DNA from: DASRAJ01 sp039920305
GTDB lineage: Bacteria > Bacteroidota > Bacteroidia > Chitinophagales > UBA10324
Assembly: GCA_039920305.1 (NCBI GenBank)
Contig: JBDSEA010000256.1
Location: 1 to 14,622, forward strand
Direction of reading: 5' to 3'
DNA: 14,622 nt
Shown: one piece after another, positions 7,566 to 13,222 of the stretch
How positions within the stretch are numbered: the first letter of the stretch is position 1
Layout: each line of letters begins with the position of its first letter
The notes under the pieces: generated by a model
Databases searched by the model: none
What the model was told of the DNA's origin: nothing
Seen by the model: the letters and a program-made list of their open reading frames with translations, nothing else
Program-made: the position numbers and the translations under genes

Positions 7566-8306
7566 ATGAGCATCCGGATTTTAAGAAGAGCAGAACAGGT
7601 TGACGGGCAATTTAATGGTGGCGCGATCATGGAGAAAAGACCGGTCGTTTATCCAAATCAGAAAACTTTTCCTTATTCGAATCTATTTTACTGGGCACAT
7701 GCCTGGACTGATAAAGGAAGCACCATCGGGCTGCATCCCCACCAGGGTTTTGAGATCATGAGTTTTGTACTGAAAGGAAGCATTGAACACTACGATACGG
7801 CGAATAAAAACTGGATTCCTTTGAAAGAGGGAAGTGTGCAGATCATTCGCTCCGGAAATGGAATTTCTCATGCTGAGAAAATGAATCCGGGTTCACACAT
7901 TTTTCAAATATGGTTTGATCCCCATATGGATGTAAGTCTGAAGAAACCCGCGACTTACAACGATTATGATCCGGTTGATTTCCCGTTAGAAAAGAAAAAT
8001 GGAATGATGATCAAAACTTTTAAAGGCGAAAATGGGCCTATTGAAATGGATGCAGAAGGGGTTGTGATTAAGGAATTTAAGCTACAGAAAGGTAAGCATG
8101 AGTTTCCAGTTTCTCCCGGTAAAGTGATGTCAGCCTTTTTGTTAGAAGGGAATCTTCAGGTTGAAAATGAATTTCTCAGCGCAGAAGATTTCTTTACAAT
8201 ACAGGAGCAGGATGAGATTCAAATTGATGCAATTGAAAATAGCTGGCTGTTCATCATTGAATCACCGTTAAAACCATCCTACAAAACTTATGCAAGCGCC
8301 AACTGA
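7566..8306 (+). CDS. Pirin family protein
   Basis: A 246-residue bicupin of the pirin family. Some bacterial members have quercetin 2,3-dioxygenase activity; others act as redox-sensitive cofactors, and the physiological role here is unknown. The metal ligands of the N-terminal cupin are visible: H57 and H59 in GLHPHQGFEI, and H102 and E104 in GISHAEK. The second cupin, from about residue 150 onward (FLLEGNLQVENEFLSAEDFF), lacks an obvious metal set, as is usual. The ATG at 7566 gives the expected start. It is cytosolic, with no signal peptide. It reads away from nhaD and is followed by a non-coding stretch before kup. Confidence 0.93.
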   Translation: MSIRILRRAEQVDGQFNGGAIMEKRPVVYPNQKTFPYSNLFYWAHAWTDKGSTIGLHPHQGFEIMSFVLKGSIEHYDTANKNWIPLKEGSVQIIRSGNGISHAEKMNPGSHIFQIWFDPHMDVSLKKPATYNDYDPVDFPLEKKNGMMIKTFKGENGPIEMDAEGVVIKEFKLQKGKHEFPVSPGKVMSAFLLEGNLQVENEFLSAEDFFTIQEQDEIQIDAIENSWLFIIESPLKPSYKTYASAN

Positions 8307-8584
8307 ATTTTTTCGACCATTCATGAATGCACTTTTGCCAGCAAATTGATTTCAGCACGTATTGAGCCGGTTTGTAATTCTTCATATTCCCCTGCGGCAC
8401 ATTGCAGTTATTACCAAACTATGCATTGCGAATTACCTGAGCTGTTTATTGACCTTACAAATAATAAGAAACTGATCTTATTTTAATTGCAAGTAATTAA
8501 TATGCAGAAACCTCATGAATGGCAGGCGTGTGTAATTTGAAAAGTTGAAATTTCCCTGCATAACTTTACAGCAAATTTCTTCTC
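8307..8584. other. Non-coding stretch between pirin and kup
   Basis: No convincing gene is seen here. It contains a perfect 12-nt palindrome, CATTCATGAATG, at 8318-8329, and a candidate promoter at 8536-8568. All frames are broken by frequent stops. Confidence 0.6.
8536..8568 (+). promoter_or_regulatory. Candidate Bacteroidota promoter for kup
   Basis: TTTG at 8536-8539 is followed after 21 nt by TAACTTTA at 8561-8568, which matches TAnnTTTG at 7 of 8 positions. Spacing is close to the -33/-7 arrangement known in Bacteroidota. Transcription would start close to 8575, upstream of both candidate start codons of kup. Confidence 0.4.
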
Positions 8585-10585
8585 CTGAGTAGCAAGAGTA
8601 CCATATCAAAGCTTTCAATTGGAATGCTGCTGGTAACCATCGGTATTGTATTCGGGGATATCGGTACATCACCGCTGTATGTGATGTCAGCCATACTCGG
8701 ACAGCGGTTAATCAGTAAAGAATTGGTTTATGGGGGTGTGAGCTGTGTATTCTGGACTCTTACGCTCATAACGACATGCAAGTATGTCATTCTGATGTTG
8801 CGGGCAGATAACCACGGGGAGGGTGGGGTATTTGCGCTATACGCACTGATAAGGAAGCGGGCGAAGTGGCTGGTAGTTCCTGCCCTTATCGGGGGCGCAG
8901 CTTCTCTTTCCGATGGCATGCTTACTCCTGCTATCTCTGTTTCTGCAGCAGTAGAAGGTGTGTTGAATTTGAATGAGAACATCAATACCATTCCGATAGT
9001 GGTCATAATCATTGCCATGCTGTTTCTTTTCCAAAGGGCAGGTACAAAGATTGTCGGCAATGCTTTCGGACCTATTATGGTCATCTGGTTTATGATGATC
9101 GGAGTGCTCGGCACCCTCCAGATTCTTCAGCATCCTCAGATACTCCAGGCACTCAACCCGTTATATGCTTTTCAGTTGCTGGTCCATTATAAAGCCGGAT
9201 TCTGGATCCTGGGGGCTGTGTTTTTATGCACCACCGGTGCTGAAGCATTGTATTCTGATCTTGGTCACTGTGGCAAACAAAATATTCGCGTGAGCTGGAT
9301 TTTTGTTAAAACAAGCTTGCTGCTTAATTATTTAGGGCAGGGTGCGTGGTTCATGCAATTTGAAGGACATAAACGCAGTGAACTTGATATCAGTAATGCT
9401 TTCTATGGTATTATGCCCAAAGAATTCCTGTTGATCGGAATTGCTGTAGCCACGGTCGCTGCTATCATTGCAAGCCAGGCAATGATTTCAGGCTCGTTCA
9501 CACTTATTAACGAGGCAATGAGATTAAACCTGTGGCCTAAAGTGAAACTTCGATTTCCCACCATCGAACGCGGGCAGATATATATTCCCTCCATCAACTG
9601 GATTTTATTTGCCGGTTGCCTTTGTATAGTTTTCATTTTCGGCCATTCAGCAAATATGGAAGCGGCTTATGGCCTGGCAATTAATGTGGGGATGATCATG
9701 GATACCATATTACTAAGTGTTTACGCATACGTACGCCGTGGCTCATGGGTACTAACTTTCGCCATCGGACTTACATTCATGTTTATTGAAATTGTATATC
9801 TGTCAGCCAACCTCATAAAATTTCCACACGGTGGCTATGTTGCAGTTCTTGCCGCCTGCTTCTTCGCCTTTGTAATGTTTGTATGGTATAAATCCAGAAA
9901 GATCAAAAATCGCTTTCTCCAGTTTGGCAGCATGAGTGACCTGATGCCAAAGCTTTTAGAGCTTAGTGAGGATCAGAGCGTTCCTAAGTTTGCCTCGCAC
10001 CTCATATTTCTTACCAGCGCGAATTATCCCTCGCAGATTGAAACAAAATTTCATTATTCCATTTTCAGCCGAAAGCCAAAACGCGCCGATACCTACTGGT
10101 TTGTCCATGTTGATGTGGTAGATGAGCCCTATACCAGCAAGTATGAGGTGGATGTGATGATTCCCAACGTGGTGTATCGCATTGATTTCAGGCTGGGATT
10201 CAGGGTGGAACCCCGTATCAATGTGTTCTTGAGGAGGGTAATACAGGAAATGGTTTCTCGTGGTGAGGTGGATATTGTGAGCCGCTATGAATCCCTGAAC
10301 AAGCACCATTTACCGGGAGATTTTCGCTTCGTGGTTCTCGAAAAGTTTTTATCCTACGAGAATGATCTGCCTTTTTTCGAGAAGATCATCATGGATGTGT
10401 ATTTCTTTCTTAAAAATGTTTCTCTCTCCGAAGGGCAGGAGTTCGGACTGGATTCCAGTATCGTCACTATTGAGAAAGTTCCCCTGCTCCTTACCGCTCC
10501 GCGCGCTACCAAGCTGGAGCGTGATGAGGTAAGCCCGGAGGAATTATTAAGAAGGGAACAGCAGGAGCAGAATATACTGCCATAA
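8585..10585 (+). CDS. kup: KUP family potassium uptake protein
   Basis: A K+ uptake permease of the KUP/HAK/KT family, probably a K+/H+ symporter in the inner membrane. Signatures are IVFGDIGTSPLYVMSAI at the N-terminus, ADNHGEGGVFALYALIRK, SLSDGMLTPAISVSAAVEG, and LGQGAWF. The last ~220 residues are a hydrophilic cytosolic domain, as in E. coli Kup. The first ATG (8624) gives 653 residues but begins inside the conserved first helix. The family segment KLSIGMLLVTIGIVFGD extends upstream in frame. A CTG at 8585 would give a 666-residue protein starting (M)SSKSTISKLS; no ATG, GTG or TTG exists between the in-frame stop at 8561 and 8624. I therefore prefer CTG 8585, without certainty. Remains of kdpA follow. 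Confidence 0.9.
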   Translation: MSSKSTISKLSIGMLLVTIGIVFGDIGTSPLYVMSAILGQRLISKELVYGGVSCVFWTLTLITTCKYVILMLRADNHGEGGVFALYALIRKRAKWLVVPALIGGAASLSDGMLTPAISVSAAVEGVLNLNENINTIPIVVIIIAMLFLFQRAGTKIVGNAFGPIMVIWFMMIGVLGTLQILQHPQILQALNPLYAFQLLVHYKAGFWILGAVFLCTTGAEALYSDLGHCGKQNIRVSWIFVKTSLLLNYLGQGAWFMQFEGHKRSELDISNAFYGIMPKEFLLIGIAVATVAAIIASQAMISGSFTLINEAMRLNLWPKVKLRFPTIERGQIYIPSINWILFAGCLCIVFIFGHSANMEAAYGLAINVGMIMDTILLSVYAYVRRGSWVLTFAIGLTFMFIEIVYLSANLIKFPHGGYVAVLAACFFAFVMFVWYKSRKIKNRFLQFGSMSDLMPKLLELSEDQSVPKFASHLIFLTSANYPSQIETKFHYSIFSRKPKRADTYWFVHVDVVDEPYTSKYEVDVMIPNVVYRIDFRLGFRVEPRINVFLRRVIQEMVSRGEVDIVSRYESLNKHHLPGDFRFVVLEKFLSYENDLPFFEKIIMDVYFFLKNVSLSEGQEFGLDSSIVTIEKVPLLLTAPRATKLERDEVSPEELLRREQQEQNILP

Positions 10586-10624
10586 ACCTACCCGCATTAT
10601 AAATATTTCACGGCGCAATGCAAT

Positions 10625-10945
10625 CTATTAAAGGAAATTCTCATTATCGTGTCAATAGCTTCACCTTTGTTGGTTCCTGGCGAAACTGCCATTTCATCAT
10701 ATGTCTATTCTATTCACCCTGATTTACCCCGGCTCACCAATCCCGGCTACCATGGATTTTCTGAAATGCTCTATCAATATACTTCTTCCTATGCAAACAA
10801 CGGAAGTGGATTTGAAGGGCTTGGTGATAATGCACCTTTCTGGAACATCACACAGGCATAATGATGATCATGGGAAGATTTATTCCAATCATCGGTCCGG
10901 TGGCTATTGCTGTTACCTTGTCACCTTTAAGAATTTCATTGTCCT
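10625..10945 (+). pseudogene. kdpA: kdpA 3' region, frameshifted remnant
   Basis: Remnant of the K+-translocating subunit of the Kdp ATPase. The frame through 10649 reads LLKEILIIVSIASPLLV, then LTNPGYHGFSEMLYQYTSS and NNGSGFEGLGDNAPFWNIT, closely matching the KdpA region HGFSE...NNGSAF...PFWN about 100 residues from the C-terminus. It stops at TAA 10859-10861. KdpA similarity resumes at once in another frame from 10861: MMIMGRFIPIIGPVAIA. One base is lost at this join, and a further shift near 10918 would give AGYLVTFKNFI before similarity fades. No 5' two-thirds of kdpA precede it; the intact kup ends only 40 bp upstream. The final codons of kdpA appear at 11495. Confidence 0.82.
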
Positions 10946-10988
10946 CAATTACCTCAGAGATAATCGCAACGAAACCGGGTGGAATCAT
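10848..10988 (-). CDS. Small uncharacterised ORF downstream of the orphan antitoxin
   Basis: A 46-codon frame begins 14 nt after the stop of the minus-strand antitoxin-like gene, where a toxin partner would be expected. It starts MIPPGFVAIISEVIEDNEIL. Its second half is antisense to the kdpA remnant and therefore likely meaningless. It does not resemble the TumE-like toxin encoded at 11565. It may be the stub of a lost partner or chance coding, and I do not recognise it. Confidence 0.15.
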   Translation of the reverse strand: MIPPGFVAIISEVIEDNEILKGDKVTAIATGPMIGINLPMIIIMPV

Positions 10989-11002
10989 TGAGAACTCAAC
11001 TT

Positions 11003-11305
11003 TTATAGTTGCTCTGTATAATACTCATAGGCATCTGCGGCATCCCTCCATTCGAAGTTATCATCTTCCTTCTCCACTATCCCGAGCTTCGATAGTGCAG
11101 AATCCTGCTTATCAATTACTCTCATCTCAAATTCTTGTAAAGTCATTCTGTATTTCTGCTGATAAGTATCAGCCACTCCGTGATAATATGATGCCTTTTG
11201 CTCTAACAATCGGCGTGCTTGTTCGGCGGCGAACTTCCGAACATCATTATAGCCAAGCTTTTCAACCACTTCATCCAACACTGTCTTTTCAATAACTGAA
11301 TCCAT
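11003..11305 (-). CDS. Antitoxin-like protein, orphan paralogue of the TumE-partner antitoxin
   Basis: A 100-residue, highly charged, helical protein. It aligns along its length with the antitoxin encoded at 11909-12211, which is also 100 residues. Both share VVEKLGY/IVESLGF near residues 13-19, a FA..QA helix at about 25-30, KYRMTLQEFE/KYGMSYEEFS at 51-60, and an EKEDD..EW motif (78-86 here, 73-81 there). It probably neutralises a TumE/DUF6516-type toxin, but no such toxin follows. It is inserted inside the kdpA remnants on the opposite strand. An exact TAnnTTTG box ends 4 nt before its ATG. Its first 17 codons and upstream region are duplicated at 12236-12477. Confidence 0.65.
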   Translation of the reverse strand: MDSVIEKTVLDEVVEKLGYNDVRKFAAEQARRLLEQKASYYHGVADTYQQKYRMTLQEFEMRVIDKQDSALSKLGIVEKEDDNFEWRDAADAYEYYTEQL

Positions 11306-11309
11306 AGAT

Positions 11310-11317
11310 CAAAGTTA
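11310..11317 (-). promoter_or_regulatory. Candidate -7 box of the orphan antitoxin-like gene
   Basis: The minus strand reads TAACTTTG, an exact TAnnTTTG match, ending 4 nt before the ATG at 11305. This predicts a leaderless or nearly leaderless mRNA. A TTTT lies 20 nt upstream as a weak -33 element. The same box at the same distance exists in repeat copy 2 (12297-12304). Confidence 0.45.
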
Positions 11318-11322
11318 AGATT

Positions 11323-11491
11323 ATGAAACGTCAATAGAAAACATCACTGTTTGAAAGCTCAAATCGTGCGTAGAGCGTTTAAGCATTCATCAAGCTCAAC
11401 CACGCATCATGATCCGTAACCCGGTAATGTTTACGGTGGAGATCGGAACACTTGTAATGGCAATCGTTACTGCCAACACAATGATTTCACA
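11323..11491 (+). pseudogene. kdpB: kdpB 5' fragment, copy 1
   Basis: Start of the Kdp P-type ATPase catalytic subunit. From ATG 11323 the frame gives MKRQ, an in-frame TAG at 11335, then KTSLFESS; after small indels it continues AFIKLNPR and IMIRNPVMFTVEIGTLVMAI through to about residue 55. E. coli KdpB begins similarly (LFEPTLV...KLNP...RNPVMF). Lesions are the TAG, an extra A near 11361-11363, and at least two lost bases in the AAGC and AACCAC stretches. It ends abruptly at 11491, where kdpA terminal codons begin. Confidence 0.8.
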
Positions 11492-11494
11492 AAG

Positions 11495-11560
11495 CTTACT
11501 GCGCAATGTACCGCCTTGTTGTATTTCCCTGCTCTGGTGCTGGGAACTGTTGCTGAATAA
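11495..11560 (+). pseudogene. kdpA: Last codons of kdpA
   Basis: The frame from 11495 ends in TALLYFPALVLGTVAE and then TAA at 11558-11560. This matches the KdpA C-terminus (E. coli ends ALTFIPALALGPVAEYLS). It lies about 550 bp beyond the other kdpA remnant; the orphan antitoxin gene and kdpB copy 1 separate the two, as if inserted into kdpA. Confidence 0.6.
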
Positions 11561-11564
11561 TCTT

Positions 11565-11912
11565 TCAATGAGATAAAACTGAAGAGATATGTGCAAGAAC
11601 TTTTTCGAGAGTCATTTCTTCACTTGGTTCAACCTCCTTTTTGCTGTACATGTGTTTGTGAAAGGGATGTGTAGAAATTTTCGGGTGGTAAGGGGAAGTA
11701 TCCCACCTTACAATCAATGTAGTGTCATTCTTCTGCCAATGGTAAGAGTAATCAACAATTTCATCACCGACTGAAACTTCCTTAACAAACAAGATGCTTC
11801 CATCTACAATTTCAATACGAACAACTTTTTTAATTGCACCTCCACGGGCTTCTGTTTCTATGATTTCGAAGGAAGAAATGATGAGTGGAAACTTCCTTAG
11901 CAATTCCATCAT
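11565..11912 (-). CDS. TumE/DUF6516-like toxin of a toxin-antitoxin module
   Basis: A 115-residue protein resembling the DUF6516 family, annotated as TumE-type toxins whose mechanism is not known to me. Characteristic features are a beta-rich N-terminal half with VVRIEIVDGSILFVKE (about 30-45), YSYHWQ (55-60), the histidine-rich RWDTSPYHP and THPFHKHMY (69-89), and a terminal VEPSEEMTLEKVL helix (94-106). The ATG at 11912 overlaps the stop of the upstream antitoxin (ATGA), which is typical of co-translated TA pairs. A second ATG at 11909 is possible. The frame is intact, so the toxin is probably functional. It lies between the dead kdpA end and kdpB copy 2, antisense to the old operon. Confidence 0.75.
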   Translation of the reverse strand: MMELLRKFPLIISSFEIIETEARGGAIKKVVRIEIVDGSILFVKEVSVGDEIVDYSYHWQKNDTTLIVRWDTSPYHPKISTHPFHKHMYSKKEVEPSEEMTLEKVLAHISSVLSH

Positions 11913-12211
11913 AGAGAAAGTTCAGCTAAATCTTTTTCAAGGTTGCGAAGCACTACCAGTTCAGTTCTCCATTCCATTCCGTCATCTTCTTTTTCAAATA
12001 GTTCAACCTCGTCTATGGCGTGAAAATTTTTCGAGAATTCTTCATAGCTCATTCCGTACTTCTTTTCAAAAAATTCAATACGGTGATTACTTTTTTTCAC
12101 CTCTTCAAATAATTTTTTCAGGGCTTGATCTAAAGCAAATTCATCTATTGAAGAAAAACCTAAACTCTCTACTATTCTGTGGAGAGCAAACCTTTGAGAA
12201 GTTACAACCAT
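11909..12211 (-). CDS. Antitoxin partner of the TumE-like toxin
   Basis: A 100-residue, charged, mostly helical protein encoded directly upstream of the TumE-like toxin and overlapping it by 4 nt. The position and overlap make it the likely antitoxin. It shares KYGMSYEEF (51-59) and EKEDDGMEW (73-81) with the orphan paralogue at 11003-11305, and a similar N-terminus (IVESLGFSSIDEFALDQAL). No classical DNA-binding motif is obvious. Upstream on the same strand are a 22-codon truncated duplicate of the paralogue and repeat copy 2. The two paralogues are well diverged, so this gene itself is not a product of the recent duplication. Confidence 0.68.
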   Translation of the reverse strand: MVVTSQRFALHRIVESLGFSSIDEFALDQALKKLFEEVKKSNHRIEFFEKKYGMSYEEFSKNFHAIDEVELFEKEDDGMEWRTELVVLRNLEKDLAELSL

Positions 12212-12223
12212 AGGACTTAATTT

Positions 12224-12292
12224 TCACAAAAACATATAGACAAGCTTTTCAACTACTTCATCCAACAACGTCCTTTCATTAACTGAATCCAT
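12224..12292 (-). pseudogene. Truncated duplicate of the orphan antitoxin-like gene
   Basis: From the ATG at 12292 the frame reads MDSVNERTLLDEVVEKL, nearly the same as the first 17 residues of the gene at 11003-11305 (MDSVIEKTVLDEVVEKL). It then runs out of homology and stops at TGA 12224-12226 after 22 codons. The promoter box is intact, so a short peptide could be transcribed just upstream of the TA operon. Confidence 0.75.
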
Positions 12293-12477
12293 AGATCAAA
12301 GTTAAGATTATGAAACGTCAATAGAAAACATCACTGTTTGAAAGCTCAATCGTGCGTGGAGCGTTTAAGCCTTCATCAAGTTCAACCACGCATCATGATC
12401 CGTAACCCGCAAATGTTTACGGTGGAGATAGGAACACTTGTAATGGCAATCGTTACTGCCAACACAATGATTTCACA
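12236..12477. repeat. Direct repeat, copy 2 (242 bp)
   Basis: Same orientation as copy 1 at 11249-11491, offset by about 987 bp. It contains the truncated antitoxin start, the TAACTTTG box (minus strand, 12297-12304) and the kdpB 5' fragment. The two copies flank the last codons of kdpA and the complete TA module. Confidence 0.95.
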
Positions 12478-12496
12478 TAATGCTGATCAGGGTTCT
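12310..12496 (+). pseudogene. kdpB: kdpB 5' fragment, copy 2
   Basis: From ATG 12310 the frame gives MKRQ, then TAG at 12322, then KTSLFESSIVRGAFK; after lost bases in AAGCC and AACCAC it continues FIKF, then PRIMIRNPQMFTVEIGT and MISHNADQGS. It reaches slightly further into KdpB than copy 1, and homology fades after about 12496, before the response regulator at 12545. The TAG and the AACCAC lesion are shared with copy 1, so the gene was already broken when the segment was duplicated. This copy lies downstream of the kdpA terminal codons, so it may be the original locus. Confidence 0.8.
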
Positions 12497-12544
12497 GTTC
12501 CGCCTCTCCAGAATTTCTTCAGAATTCATCAATAGATTTAGGCC

Positions 12545-13222
12545 GTGAAATTGCTTCTGATTGAAGATGAGGCGGCATTACTTGGATCAATGGTGCAGTA
12601 CCTCACCAAAGAGGGTTTTGTGTGTGAATCCGCGTCTGATTTTTTTTCAGCGGACGAAAAGATGCTGGTTTATAATTATGACTGCTTAATAGCGGATATT
12701 ACGCTGCCGGGCGGAAGCGGCTTAAGCCTTATAAAAGAATTCCGAAAAAAAAATTCTGAAACCGGCATCATCATCATCTCGGCAAAAAATTCTCTTGATG
12801 ATAAACTTACCGGGCTCGATTTAGGAGCTGACGACTACCTCACCAAGCCCTTCCATCTGTCGGAATTGAATGCACGTATTAAATCAATTATCCGCAGAAG
12901 AAACTTCAAGGGCGAGAAAGAAATAATTGCGGGTGATATTAAAATTATTCCTGAAAACTTTCTTGCCTATGTAAATAATGAGCAGATATCCCTCACTAAG
13001 AAGGAATATGACCTGCTCCTGTTTTTCATCTCCAATATGAACCGGGTGCTTCCCAAAGAAGCGATTGCAGAACATTTATGGGGGGATCAGATTGATGCTG
13101 TTGATTCATTCGATTTCATCTATACGCATCTGAAAAACCTGCGAAAGAAAATTCTGGAGAAGGGCGGGGAGGATTGTATCAAAACCATCTACGGCATTGG
13201 CTACAAATTTCAGGTAAAATGA
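12545..13222 (+). CDS. OmpR-family response regulator
   Basis: A 225-residue two-component response regulator. The receiver domain (1-115) has the acidic pocket E7/D8, phospho-acceptor D51 (LIADITLPGGSG), S79 and K101 (LTKPF). The C-terminal winged-helix DNA-binding domain (about 125-224) shows the typical LTKKEYDLLLFF, EHLWG and IKTIYGIGYKF motifs. The start is GTG at 12545; no earlier in-frame start fits the receiver N-terminus (VKLLLIEDEA). Its stop overlaps the kinase ATG. The frame begins about 50 bp after the last recognisable kdpB sequence. It might once have regulated kdp, but receiver regulators of this type control many functions, so the target is unknown. Confidence 0.95.
   Translation: MKLLLIEDEAALLGSMVQYLTKEGFVCESASDFFSADEKMLVYNYDCLIADITLPGGSGLSLIKEFRKKNSETGIIIISAKNSLDDKLTGLDLGADDYLTKPFHLSELNARIKSIIRRRNFKGEKEIIAGDIKIIPENFLAYVNNEQISLTKKEYDLLLFFISNMNRVLPKEAIAEHLWGDQIDAVDSFDFIYTHLKNLRKKILEKGGEDCIKTIYGIGYKFQVK

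Larger units (their letters stand above)
11249..11491. repeat. Direct repeat, copy 1 (243 bp)
   Basis: This segment is repeated at 12236-12477 in the same orientation with about 12 substitutions and one indel by eye (about 95% identity). The 70 nt at 11293-11362 are identical. It carries the 5' end and promoter of the minus-strand antitoxin-like gene and the 5' end of kdpB on the plus strand. Its right end abuts the last codons of kdpA. Confidence 0.95.

Noticed and set aside
8318..8329. Palindrome CATTCATGAATG downstream of the pirin gene
   Set aside because: Short, with no spacing relation to a promoter and no T-run; no function can be supported.
11589..12213. Plus-strand open frames opposite the TA module
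   Set aside because: They are antisense to the well-supported toxin and antitoxin frames and have no recognisable family features.
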